Below, one piece after another: positions 1 through 10,414 of a stretch of 33,890 nucleotides of DNA. The position numbers and the translations under genes are program-made. The stretch covers positions 40,524,599-40,558,488 of the forward strand of contig CM055103.1 of NCBI GenBank assembly GCA_029204225.1, given 5' to 3'. This DNA comes from Diphasiastrum complanatum. Its lineage: Eukaryota; Streptophyta; Lycopodiopsida; Lycopodiales; Lycopodiaceae. The first letter of the stretch is position 1; each line of letters opens with the position of its first letter. The notes beneath the pieces are model-generated. The model was given only the letters and a program-made list of their open reading frames with translations, ran no database searches and was not told where the DNA came from.

Positions 1-29
1 ACACAGTCTTCGATGGTTAGCTACTATGT

Positions 30-515
30 GCATAGTATAGTCTGTGGCTGAAAAAAAATCATAACTTTTGAACGACAATTCGGATTGAAATGATTATAGT
101 GCCATCAAAAAGCCCTCGTCGAGAGCTTTTCAATGACACCCAAGATGACCTAGTTCCGAGCTACGGTGAACAAGTTAGGGCCAGTCAAAGCTTTGGTCGG
201 TCAACAGTTGGTCAATCCGATATCTCTTTCAAGTGCAGTTGACCTGTTTGATCCGATATCTCTTTCAAGTGCAATTGGCCTGTTTGACCGGGTCAAATAG
301 GTCAACTACGCTTGAAAGAAATATCGGGTTGACCAAGTATTGACTAACAAAAACTTTGACTAGCCATAACTTCTTCACCGTAGGTCAAAACTAGGTGATC
401 TTGCTGTTGTTGAAAAGCTCTCGTTGAGGGCTTTCTAATGGCACCATAATTGTCTCAATTCGAGTTGTTGTTCAAAAGTTACATTATTCTTTTGCTGAGT
501 TGCATACTATACTAC
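30..515. repeat. Long imperfect inverted repeat (foldback element)
   Basis: The two halves are imperfect reverse complements around an axis near base 290 (centre TTTGACCGGGTCAAA, 283-297). Blocks pair in order: CATAACTTTTGAACGACAA near 60 with the complement of TTGTTGTTCAAAAGTTACAT near 466-484; GAGAGCTTTTCAA near 121 with TTGAAAAGCTCTCG near 411; CTACGGTGAA near 162 with TTCACCGTAGG near 376. The left arm is about 36 bases longer than the right, which equals one extra copy of an internal 36-base tandem unit. No open frame lies in it. A transcript would fold into a long hairpin. It could be a foldback or MITE-like element; terminal repeats and target-site duplications cannot be judged because the left end is at the window edge. 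Confidence 0.75.
216..287 (+). repeat. Two tandem 36-bp units inside the foldback
   Basis: Bases 216-251 and 252-287 are adjacent copies of a 36-base unit starting TCCGATATCTCTTTCAAGTG and differing at only two positions. The right arm of the foldback has only one partner copy, so this duplication arose after, or independently of, the inverted repeat. Confidence 0.85.
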
Positions 516-948
516 AAATAAAATGGCTTATTTATGGGCTGCCCTCGACACAAAATTACAGCTCTTTTAAAAAGAAAAGAAAATCAATTTGAAGGAGCTA
601 TGTTACGTAGATTTCAAATTTGATTGTTTTCATTGGACCATGTGGAAGAAACTTTTGAGAAAAAAAATAAAAACTATCTTTTTGAAAGGCCCCTTTTGTG
701 CTCAAATTTTCTCTAATGGTAATTTTTTGATGTACTTTGTAATCCACACGTGTGAAGGCTACTATAGATAGGTTAGATCTCATTCATAGGGCTATTTAGG
801 CTTGTTTGGTCATGATTCCTAAATTATAGGACCAAACTCCTCAAATCATGGAGGTAGTTGATCAACCTAGCCATCAAAATGGCATAACTCTAGGGTTAGG
901 TAAGATTGGCATATTAGGTCAAGAAATGTCAATTAGTCTCCTTACTGC
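516..948. other. No gene recognised
   Basis: This AT-rich stretch lies between the foldback and the Copia fragment. Two short overlapping frames on opposite strands (589-783) look like chance. I see no motif, repeat or RNA gene here. Confidence 0.6.
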
Positions 949-1850
949 ATGTTGGATTTTCACCTAACTTCAAAGGAGAAATGCCCTATTGTACATAAAA
1001 ATGTCCTTCATGTACCTTCAATCACTAAAAACTTGTTGAGTGTTAGACAATTAATGGATAATGGCCTAGATGTACAATTTAAGCATGGAGTTTATTCCAT
1101 CTCTAAGAATGATGATTGCATAACAAAAGGATTCAAACAAGGTAGATTGTTTAAATTAGATGCTAATGTGGCTATGGAGAGTGTGAACTTGGCAAAGGAG
1201 GAAATCACCCAAGTGGAGCTATGGCCCAAAAGGTTGGGCCACCTCAACTTCAAGGCAATGGAATCAATGTGTGCTAAGGAGCTTGCACTCAGCCTCCCCA
1301 ATAATTTGTCAAGGTGTGATAAGCTTTGTAAAGCTTGTAACCTCTCAAAGGCTCATAAGATTCCTTTCTCAAGATCTACCACAATATTTGCCACTCTTCT
1401 TGAAGTCATACATTCGAATGTGCATAGCTTTTCACATAAATCAAATGGTGGTGCAAAGTATTAAGTATCATTTACAGATGATCGTTCAAGATATGCTTTG
1501 ATCTATCTTTTGTCTTCAAAAAGTTCAGTGTTTGATTCATTTGTAAAGTTCAAAATTCTAGTTGAAAATCAACTTGATACCAAGATTAAGGTATTAAGAT
1601 GTGATAATAGAAGAGGCTATATCTCCAACAAAATGATAGAGTTTTGTAATGTTAATGGCATAAAGAGGGAGTTAACTTGTCCTTATACCCCTCAACAAAA
1701 TGGAGTGGCCGAGACAAAAAATAGATCTCTATGTGAGTGTATTAAGGCCTTAAGCCTAAAGGCTTCTCTACCGAAACCATTTTGGGGTGAGGCAATTACT
1801 TGTGCTAACTTTTTGTGCAATAGATTGCCCATCAATGCCATTGGAGGAAC
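949..1850 (+). mobile_element. Ty1/Copia pol fragment: GAG-pre-integrase and integrase core (broken)
   Basis: The first frame (949-1461) contains the GAG-pre-integrase pattern VLHVPSITKNLLSV, then LWPKRLGHLNF, and a zinc finger of type H-x3-H-CxxC (LGHLN then CDKLCKAC). After a stop at 1462 the same polyprotein continues as VSFTDDRSRYALIYLL and the integrase core: LDTKIKVLRCDNRRGYIS, then TPQQNGVAE, in which the DD35E acid after QQNGVAE is present. The expected sequence after the first Asp is normally DNGGEY, and here it is changed. Similarity ends at the GGTSL region near 1850; there is no reverse transcriptase or RNase H. The 5' half (gag, protease) is also missing. This is a dead remnant of a Copia retrotransposon. 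The frame is interrupted by at least one stop. Confidence 0.9.
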
Positions 1851-1933
1851 CTCGTTGATGGTTGTTTGTCTGAATGCTTGGCCTCTTGGATCTGATAGCT
1901 TCTTGGCTACGTCAGACTATAACAAGATAGGTA

Positions 1934-1946
1934 GGCTCTGATACCA
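1934..1946 (-). promoter_or_regulatory. Retrotransposon primer-binding site, initiator tRNA-Met type
   Basis: On the minus strand this reads TGGTATCAGAGCC, the standard primer-binding site of plant Copia elements complementary to the 3' end of initiator tRNA-Met. It lies four bases from a candidate LTR end (TTTCCA on the minus strand). It marks the 5' end of a minus-strand element, opposite in direction to the pol fragment just to its left. Confidence 0.85.
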
Positions 1947-1950
1947 CTGA

Positions 1951-2623
1951 TGGAAATTCGCAGTCGCGAAATAGTCACGAAGGCGAAGCAACCACGATTC
2001 TCTTGCGATTCAGATGGAGTTCAGATGTGGTCACTGGACCCTCCCAGCTGAAAATCACTCCTACAGGCCTCCAGAATGTAGTCAGACACTGCTAATCTAC
2101 GTTTATAAATTAATACAACATTCAACAAATTCAACCAATGTGCGGAATGAAATGAATGGGAGAATCAGACACACGAATAACAGCAGACACATCTGCATTC
2201 GAGATCATACAACATAGAAGAAGACATGTGCTCAATGGCTACAAGATCGTCTATTGTTTTTCTTTAATTCTTCAAGCACTGCTTGCAGATCTACACAGTG
2301 CGTTAGCGTGAGAGAAATACAGTTCTCTCACGAATATGTGTCTCGCTTACTAGCAAACTTGTGGATCACTATGGATCCTGATCACAGAACTGGTCTCGCA
2401 CGCAAGCGGACTTCTTGTCTGTATTTCGTCTTGATTGCTTACTAGCATCAGACTTCTACACTGTGTGTGTATTCTGTATGTATTGTCAAGTATCATCCAG
2501 CAAGTATATAGTCATTCTATGTAAATTTTGTTTTAAGATTAGAGTGACTAAACATCTACAACTAATCAAAAAATTACAAGAGTGGCGGATTAGCCACGAC
2601 CTAGAGTGTATTTGCTGACGTCA
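1951..2623 (-). mobile_element. Probable LTR of a minus-strand Copia element
   Basis: The right side of the primer-binding site should be the 5' LTR of that element. On the minus strand the LTR would end in TTTCCA at 1951. Its outer edge is not fixed, because no second LTR lies in the window. A TGACGTCAGC at 2623 (minus strand) is one possible TG start, which would give about 670 bases. The small plus-strand frames at 2014-2618 inside it are not convincing genes. Confidence 0.5.
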
Positions 2624-2840
2624 TGCCATTAGGTCAGATATCTATACTTCTGGGTACTTACATGATCTTGGCTGGTACTCTTTGGAGCGTGAGGGCAAAA
2701 ATTCTTTTGCGATGTTTTTCGTGTCGCGCCATTGGTTTCATCTCCGTCGTCTGACCTTCTCGTGTTCGACCGCAAAATATTCTCATTCGCAAATCTTTCG
2801 TGTTCGTGTCTCCTCGTCAGATGTTCGCGAATCTTTCGTG

Positions 2841-3080
2841 CTTCGTGTCTCTTGACTTTCGTGTTCGCGAACATCTTCGTCAGGAAGAGGGCTGATTGTA
2901 ATTAGAAACATTTTGTTTCTTCAGCTCCCTCTCAAAGCATGATAGCTTTACGATCCCGAGACTGCTCCTCTGTCTCTCAAAGAGTCCTTTGTCCAAGGCT
3001 TCGTGTCTCTTGACTTTTGTGTTCGCAAACATCTTTGTCAGGAAGAGGGCTGAAAGCTAGCAAAGCTTTGTAATTAGAAA
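2841..3080 (+). repeat. Dispersed duplication of about 68-82 bp
   Basis: Bases 2841-2908 and 2999-3080 are copies of one block starting CTTCGTGTCTCTTGACTT and ending TGTAATTAGAAA. The second copy has a 14-base insertion after AGGGCTGA and carries TG or CA where the first has CG, a typical cytosine-methylation decay pattern. The surrounding 2640-2880 is unusually rich in TTCGTGT and TTCGCGAA. No coding function is visible. Confidence 0.8.
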
Positions 3081-3445
3081 AGTACATCAAAAAATTACAT
3101 ACAACCAAGCTAGAATTTGTCATTTTTCACACCTCAAATCTAGTTTGGGAAACTATGTCAATTACTACCGAGTAATGATCTTAGCTTATATTTTTGGAAA
3201 GCCATGATGCTACTCCATCACAAAGGAATGTAGCAAATGCACTTGTAGAGTTTTGATCCACTTTGTCACCTACAAATCTGAGTCACTATAGGATCTTAAG
3301 CCAAGATTGGTCCCTTTGAGTATGCCAAAATTCCTAGTTAATGAGATGTGTCTTAGGACTCTTTTGGCCATCTTCCAACTGCGCCGGCTAAAAAAAAAAA
3401 AACAAGCACCTTCAAACGTGAAATACTAAACTTCAGCACCAAAAC
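3081..3445. other. No gene recognised
   Basis: AT-rich sequence between the duplicated block and the Helentron, with an A-run at about 3390-3402. No protein similarity or structured repeat was seen. The true 5' end of the Helentron may lie in here but I could not place it. Confidence 0.5.
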
Positions 3446-6133
3446 TAAGAGTTGCAAATAGAATTGGAGCTGCTACAATGTAATGCTAAAGAAGCACAAC
3501 ACACTTTGACAACTATAAAAGAGGAGTTTGTTTGTATGCTTGGCAAAAAAGTTGCTACTCTCGAAATAGCACAAAAATGATGCAGTATATGCGAACAGGA
3601 AATGACGCTACTACAAAGTCAACATGCAACTATCCAAAGAGAACTTCTTACATTTTCTGAGCGAGCTATTTTGCCGGAACGAGTCACACTTCAATTGCCG
3701 ATTATTTGTATTCCCTCAAAAAAAGATCCAGCCATAGAAATGTCACTTGAAAGCAGGCATGCTAGTATTTCAAACAGGCTTTTGGCCTATTATTCCAAGC
3801 AATTTTGACATATTCAAAGGTACAGAAAGAAGTTTGTTGTGTTTTTCTCAACAATCACAATATTCGATAAATCCATGTACGCGCCTAGCTGGTCATTATG
3901 CAAACTACTTAGCCAAATGGATGACCTATAAACTACCAAAAGGAGGTCGCCCAAAAGTAAATGATTGGTTCAATCCAAATATACCATTGCTAGAAAATGT
4001 TGACATGCTATTTTACATAAAAGTTCGCGATTCGTGCATCAGAGACCAAACTGTTTTTATGGAAATGATAAAATACCAGTTCTTAGAAAATGTACATGCA
4101 TGTTGATGGCAACTACTTTGAAAAGATGTTGCTATGCCACAATATACAGACAAATGTAAATACATAGCAAGCTCATGAATCATGTATTTGTATGCCCAGC
4201 AAGTGGTCCACCACAGAAGACAATTTTAGTAATATTAACTAATCCTTCAGAGATTTATCCCTCCACATTCCATAGTATTATTTTGCCAAAAAACTCTATT
4301 AGCCGTTCTGTGTCAAATTACACATGGACCAATGAATGACATGCTACTTGCTCTAAAAAATATCGTTCTAGAATTTATCCATTTGCCAACAACAAGAATA
4401 GCTGCCATCTTCAAAAATAAACATCCAAACATTTCCTACAAAATATCCAGTATTATCTACCATATTTGGAAATTTAAAAAAAACTAATCTACTAGCAAAT
4501 AACCCAACAACACGTACAAACATGCACCCATGGATTCATCCCATGCAAATGCAAGGACTCGGAATTTCTGGACAGAAGACCGAGTTACTACTCTACACCA
4601 TAATTCGTAACTCATTTCATGAAACAACTACTGATATGATTGCGAATTTAAAAAACCAGTACAAAAACGTAGTTTGTACAAATCAAAGTATCAAAAATCG
4701 AATTACAAGAACGATGAATGCCCGGGAAAATACCACTGCAACACAAAAATACTACGATCGCATATGTGACGTACCAACATGCACTTGTCTTAGTTGCGAA
4801 TCGAAACCTAGCAAATTTTTTTCAAAAATATATTTGTGCCCAATCTCGTAAAAGTATACATTCTGATAAAATTCCAAAACTAATGTGTCCAAATCATATA
4901 TCAACTACTTGTGAAGTGCCTTCCATAGAAAATCTCAACAAACTAGAAAAACATTTAGTTGCACCCTACAGGTAAAAGATTTGACATACGGCGGACAAGT
5001 AGGTGTGACTTGAAGTATTGTCAATGTCATTGTGGATCTCGAAAAAATTCAAAATGTGCTATGTCGTTTTATAGATGAAGAGGCATCTCTTACAATAGCT
5101 TTAAAAAAAAAACTTGGATACAAATCGAATTTCATGGTTGGCCAAGTTCATCCTCTATGTGTAATGATTTCCTTGTTAAATTTGTGCCAAACTCCATTGT
5201 ATGCTACCATAAATGTCCGAGTCGACCCGACTTGGATATTGCACTACCAAACTACATAATCTAGACACCTGTACTTAGCCTGGAGACAATACAACCCATA
5301 ATACCTGGACCTGATACAAATGATGAGGACATTATTGAAACTAACACAATCATGCATCCATTTCACTATACTGAACACATCATCGATTACGAAATTACAT
5401 CCAAGGCTGTTGCACCTTGTGAAGACACCCAAGACAAACACCAATAAATGCTACTTACACATACCAAAAAACCATTGCCAAATGGGAATTACAACATTAC
5501 AAACACACATTTGCTCAACATACCACGCACTTATTTTTCAAAGCTCTAGAAATTTCAATTCACCAAGTACTAAATTCAATATGGATCTGTCTACGAAAAG
5601 GTACCTTGCAACACCGGACCTTAACTACATCTGATGTAATACAAGATTCAAACATAGAACAATTACTACATTCAAATTTTGCCTATAAAGACTTTAAACA
5701 TGTCCGCACCTCTCCAGATTACAAACAAGACTTACAAAAAAATGTTTTTGCTATGATGTGACAATTAGGTCCACCAACCTTTTTCTTGACACATTCTTGT
5801 ACAGAGACAAAATGGGATCCTCTAATTGAATGCTTGAAAAAACTTAATGCAAATATCGTACAAGAAACAAATTACCAAAACCAGAACGCATACTTGCAAG
5901 CCTTGGTCCGTGTAGATCCAAGCATGTGCACACAACATGAAACTAAATGCTTTAAAAACAGTGATATCAAAAAACCATTTAATACTTGGTAAAATAAATG
6001 ATTATTCTTTTGTTACTGAATTCCAACATTGTGGCAGCCAACATGACCATGGCGTATTATGGATAGAGAATTCACCAACATATAATAGCACATGCGCAGA
6101 TGAAGTGACAAAATTCATAGACGCACACATATC

Positions 6134-6910
6134 ATGCGACCAAACTATATTACCTTCTATTATAAGGCAAAAAATTTAACATCGTTGTTTGATGACAAGC
6201 TCCAAGAACTAACTACTAAATATTGTGATGTACAACTTGCCATATTTGATGAAATATCTTTAATAGGCCGTCATATTTTCCAATTCGCCGATCAACGACT
6301 TCGGTCAATAAAACATAGACCAACTTCTTTTTTTGGAGATCTTGACGTAATAACTTGTGGTGATCTTTTTCAAACGGGTCATGTTTTAGATGCATGGATT
6401 TTTAAATCGGATGATGGTCTATTTCAAACAGAAACAACCACAATGGCAACTGATATTATCTGGATTCAATTTCTCGATCCACACATTGGCTATAAAACAC
6501 GACTTGCCCATAGTCACTTCTATACAATGAAACACATACCAGAAACATGGACACCAATTTACAAAGTTAGTAAAGAATTTCAAATAGGGTCCTCATTTTT
6601 AAATACTATTACACGAAACAAATTCCCTATACAACTTGTTGTTGCTTGTACTATACATCGTGCACAAGGTTTAACGATGGAACATGTAATTTTCAATCCT
6701 ACTAGAACCAACAAACATGGCTTGACATATATAGCTCTATCTAGAATACGAAATATTAAAAAAAATCATTTAACCACCCCGCTCCATAATCAACATTTGA
6801 AAGTTGACCCATGTATTAGAAAAGAAATGCACCACCTTCGCAATCATGCAAATTGGCGCATTCAAATTCTTAGCATTTCAAAAATACACACCTTGTTATT
6901 CAATCTTTAA
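6134..6910 (+). pseudogene. Pif1-like helicase segment of the Helentron (truncated)
   Basis: This is the longest clean frame of the element, 258 residues. It begins after a deletion, so the ATP-binding Walker A loop is missing. What remains is the Walker B-like IFDEISLIG, the TCGDLFQ motif, and the C-terminal helicase block CTIHRAQGLT followed by LTYIALSRIR, all typical of the Pif1/RecD-like SF1 helicases of rolling-circle transposons. It would unwind DNA during rolling-circle transposition. Without Walker A it cannot be active. The stop at 6908 separates it from the downstream endonuclease frame by only a few bases, so a single polyprotein was probably cut by a nonsense change. Confidence 0.85.
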
Positions 6911-6913
6911 ACA

Positions 6914-7555
6914 TTGTCTCATTTGCAAAAACATGAAATTGATATTTTGGCGGATTACAATTTGATGAGCTCAAATATCTTGTGTTTAAAAGAAACAAGA
7001 AACCACAATCGAGCATCATACTTGACCAAGAATTTCCATGCCATACAAAATTACTACATCTCTAGCACAACCATATACTATGACCATACCCATTGTTATG
7101 ACATACGCAATACAGATGTCACAGAAATTATCAAAGTTTATTTCAATGTGAATAAACCATATAGTATGATTGTACTTGCAGTGTATCGAAAACCAAATTC
7201 AAATATGATGAGTTTCTTGAATACAGTAGAGGATATATTACAAAATGCATCCACAGACATACCAACACCAACAACCATTTTTGGAGACTTCAATATCAAT
7301 ATGCTTGCTGCTTGCAACAACCATGCCAACCATCTTACGACATCCATGTAAAAACATGGTTTCCAACAAACTATGACTACACCAACAACATTGTTTGGAA
7401 GCCAATTAGATCATATATGGACAAATACACACAACTCGAAAAGCTTTTATGGAGTCACCATTGTTACTGAAATAACCACTCACCAATTTATTACCTATAT
7501 AGTGACCCAAATATCATGTAAGCCTCCTTCATCGAGTTTCTATCGTTGGAAGTAG
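6914..7555 (+). pseudogene. Apurinic-like endonuclease domain of the Helentron (frameshifted)
   Basis: Two frames (6914-7348 and 7373-7552) together resemble the endonuclease/exonuclease/phosphatase fold found at the C-terminus of Helentrons and in non-LTR retrotransposons. Visible motifs are ILCLKETR (metal-binding Glu), LAVYRKPN, IFGDFNIN (the GDFN motif) and LDHIWTN. The final SDH catalytic motif is not preserved; the matching place reads TTHQF. A stop at 7349 and a shift before 7373 break it. This domain separates Helentrons from canonical plant Helitrons, which lack it. Confidence 0.8.
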
Positions 7556-8869
7556 TGTTGGTTCTCATGAAGCTCAACATAAAGAGTAGCATTATTGTCA
7601 TCGCATTCCTGGAAAAAACCAGAACAACCTTGTAACAACCCTACCTTGTGACTTGCATCGAACAATTACTTTTAAACCACCTTCTAACATTCACACTTCC
7701 CACATGCAATTTCTTGTACTAGGATGACTTTCCCCATCTTTTGTAAAAAAAAATAGACAATTTTTTTTTGTGTCACATTTAGATTTACTCTAACACATGT
7801 AAGATAAAATAAAATACAAACCTAAGGTAGGGCCAAGTGGCTTGCCACACTCCCTTGTTTCTCTTTTGCTCCCTTATACTATTTGTGTTGGAATGTTTTC
7901 CTTATCTTCCATTTCAAGTCAAGATTTATTGATGTGATGCTTATTAGACTTTTTCAGATGCAAATGTTCCTTGATCCTATAGCATGATCTATTCTCTTCC
8001 TTTCTATACTTGATTTTCCAGTGTGACTTTGATCATGCATGTTAAGTGGATAGATGCTACACGTGTTACTTCTTTGGATCTAGCATTATGTTTTTCCTTG
8101 CTCATGTTGCATTCAATAGTTTGAAGAGTAGCAATATATGTCTTGCTTCTACCTTCATGACCTCGTATCATCTTTCACATTTTTCAATCCCTTGATAATG
8201 GAGTGCTAATCTTAAAGGATACTTTAGCTAGTAGCTTTTCTCTAAAAGGGTCACTAAGGTTACTTGGGAGTATTTGGAAGTAGATTGGAACATGTAATTT
8301 GGTTTATGAGGGAGACATAATATGAAGAACAAAAAAGAAGATAAGGGAGGATGAAAAGTCTAACAATGAGGATGAAAAGACTAACAGTGAAGCAAGGGTG
8401 ACATTGGCAAAGAGGATCTTTTGGGAATAATTCAAAGGAAAAAGGCATAATCATAAGATCATTTGGAATGAGTAAGTACATTAATACTACTTCTTTCTTC
8501 CTTAAATTAGCAGCCATCCTTCTCCATTAAGGAGTCAAGACTTGCACTATACAATAATAAACCTTGAGAATCATTGTAGCTCACATCATGCTTTGAACCT
8601 TCAGGGCGTAAAGACTTACATCAAGTCAATACATAAAAGATAGGCTCATTCCAATCCAACCAATAAAGGCATCATAGTTCAACCAAACAAAGGAAGATTT
8701 GCATTTAAAACAAGAACAAAATGAATGATAGTACACATCGTCTTTTTCAATGTAACACAACAAGCGGTAACATTTCTACACTTTTTGTCAATGACTGATT
8801 TGCATTCATATAACAAAAAATTGACAAAGTAGTAACATTTTTTACTTTTCTCCTATGTTGCAGCGAACT
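7556..8869. other. No gene recognised
   Basis: About 1.3 kb of AT-rich DNA after the endonuclease. The Helentron 3' end should be within the first few hundred bases. A small palindrome GTGGC-TT-GCCAC at 7837-7848 is the only hairpin that caught my eye, and it is too weak to define the end. A minus-strand frame at 8260-8517 looks like chance. Confidence 0.55.
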
Positions 8870-8959
8870 ACGATCTAGAAGGATTTCGATCCGGATTGCG
8901 TGTTCCGGATCGCTTGCGTTCCGGGACCAAAAACGTTGTCCCGAAACACGAAAGAATTT

Positions 8960-9015
8960 AAATTTTTTTTATGTGGGCTGCAAGCAGGCAAGCCCGCGGC
9001 CCACATAAAATTTTT
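8960..9015. repeat. Short inverted repeat in a CG-rich island
   Basis: An AAATTTTTTTTATGTGGGC arm (8960-8978) pairs with GCCCACATAAAATTTTT (8999-9015) around a 20-base GC-rich loop. It lies in a locally CpG-rich block (8871-9000, with GTTCCGGATCGC and GCGTTCCGGG) that differs from its AT-rich surroundings and precedes the hAT remnant. It may belong to the 5' part of that transposon. Confidence 0.6.
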
Positions 9016-9673
9016 GACTTCTGAGAGTTGGAGAGTGAGAGAGAGCAAGGATGCGGAGGTGATAGTGGATTGTGGGCAACATGGGGCATTGATCCGTGCA
9101 TGATCAAGACGGTGGAAGCAACGAGGTGGTGGCATTTGTCTCCAAAATGATTTTAGGTGAGTTTTGACTTCAAACCTTGGTAGCTCATGGAATGAGCTGT
9201 AGGCAACGTAATGAAGTGGTTTTTGGTTTCAAATCATCTGTATTGAACCCCACAGAGATGCTCATGCTGTTAGTTTTTTCCATTTTTGCTTGTATCAAAA
9301 GATATGAATCTCATGCCCCTTTTCCATGTGTTTTTTACTCTTTTTGCAAACTAGCTTATAATCATCTGATTGAGGTGCAATTTTAGACTAAACTGTGTTT
9401 CTTCATGCCGTCAAACGTGCTTGTGCTGTTAGTTTCGGTTTTTATCACTTCTAGAGAAGGTTTTCGGTGGCATGCCCAAATCACATGCGTTTTAGGATAT
9501 AGGGTTGATATTCGCATCAATCCGAATGTTGTTGCTACCAATAAAATACTGACATGTGTTTTGGTTTGTGGCCTGACACGTGTTCTATTTCCTTTGCCAA
9601 CAGGCACGACTCTGGGGAACATAGAGTGAGACATGGTCAAGTTCGAGCGGGGCCTGTATCCTTTTGATCGTGT

Positions 9674-10414
9674 AAGCTCATAGATGACCAGTTGGCGCTT
9701 GTCACATGGTGGAGCTTTCATGGCTGCAGTACGCCTGACCTTCAGCGACTGGTAGAGAGGGTCCTTGCACAGGACTGTTCGGCTTCCGCCTGTGAGCGAA
9801 ACTAGAGTGTATGGGCCAGCCATCACACAAAGAAGAGAAATAGACTCTCCATTGAGCAGTGCAGGCGGTTGGTGTTCGTGAACACCAAGGGACGCATGTT
9901 GACACGCACACACATGCACGGTGACAGCTTGATCGAGGTGAGTTAGTGACTTTATTAGTATTGCTTGATGTACTTGCATTTCAAACTTATTTGACAAATG
10001 CATAAGTTTGCTAACCATGCCCGTTTGTTTTTGTAGGTGAACCCTGACTCCTGCAAGGTACATACGACAACTGTTGATCCTCGGGTGCCACCTACGGAGG
10101 AGGAGGTCGAGGATCATATCTATCATGAGCTACATAGGCAGGCAGATGCAGAGGCACGGTCTACATGATGCCACAAGAGAGCAGCTCGACGTCAGGAGAT
10201 GAGAGAGGATGGAGATGATGAGATTTTGGGGCATGGAGAAGGATTTGGGCATGGGTACGAGGAGGAGGAGTGGATGGATGAGAGTGATACAGAGGCAGAG
10301 GATGAGGGTGAGCATTGAGGGGGGGAGAGACATGCAACACTTATTCGTAGACCCTGATGCCGAGACACGGGAGGAGCCAGCCATTCTCGCACCTAGACAT
10401 TCCAGGGGGGGAGG
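9674..10414 (+). mobile_element. hAT transposase C-terminal remnant, first part (with intron)
   Basis: A spliced reading on the plus strand gives DDQLALVTWW, then VLAQDCSASACERN and HTKKRNRLSIEQCRRLVFV, the signature of the hAT dimerisation domain. The expected Trp after CERN is a TAG stop (from TGG). A 99-base intron from GTGAGT (9938) to TTGTAG (10036) joins in phase 0 and continues as VNPDSCK and then an acidic region, EEEEWMDESDTEAEDEGE. Further breaks are a TGA at 10165-10167 and one at 10316-10318 with a shift in a G-run. The BED zinc finger and catalytic core are absent. The frame is cut at 10414 by an LTR retrotransposon and appears to resume at 15786. hAT transposases cut and paste DNA transposons; this copy is dead. 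Confidence 0.8.

Larger units (their letters stand above)
3446..7555 (+). mobile_element. Decayed Helentron-type Helitron: Rep, Pif1-like helicase and endonuclease
   Basis: A single degenerate polyprotein can be followed on the plus strand through many stops and frameshifts. In order: an N-terminal part with CSICEQ (3587) and a C-x-C-x2-C block PTCTCLSC (4771-4794); the conserved Helitron block LTYGGQVGVT / VDLEKIQNVL (about 4981-5055); the Rep HUH motif in a FQHCGSQHDHGVLWIENSP context (about 6020-6080); Pif1-family helicase motifs IFDEISLIGRHIF and TCGDLFQ (6245-6370) and the C-terminal VVACTIHRAQGLT / HGLTYIALSRIR (about 6637-6752); then an endonuclease/exonuclease/phosphatase domain (about 6914-7540). 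A large internal deletion near 6175 removes the rest of Rep, including the catalytic tyrosines, and the helicase Walker A region. The element is not autonomous. Confidence 0.88.

Noticed and set aside
2629-2874. Minus-strand 81-codon frame in the CG-rich repeat zone
   Set aside because: Its charged composition follows from the repeated TTCGTGT and TTCGCGAA words, not from a protein family.
7837-7848. GTGGC-TT-GCCAC palindrome as the Helentron 3' hairpin
   Set aside because: The loop is only two bases and no conserved terminal sequence follows; the end of the element cannot be set from it.
9383-10126. Minus-strand frame of 247 codons
   Set aside because: It lies opposite the recognisable hAT transposase remnant and has no motif of its own.
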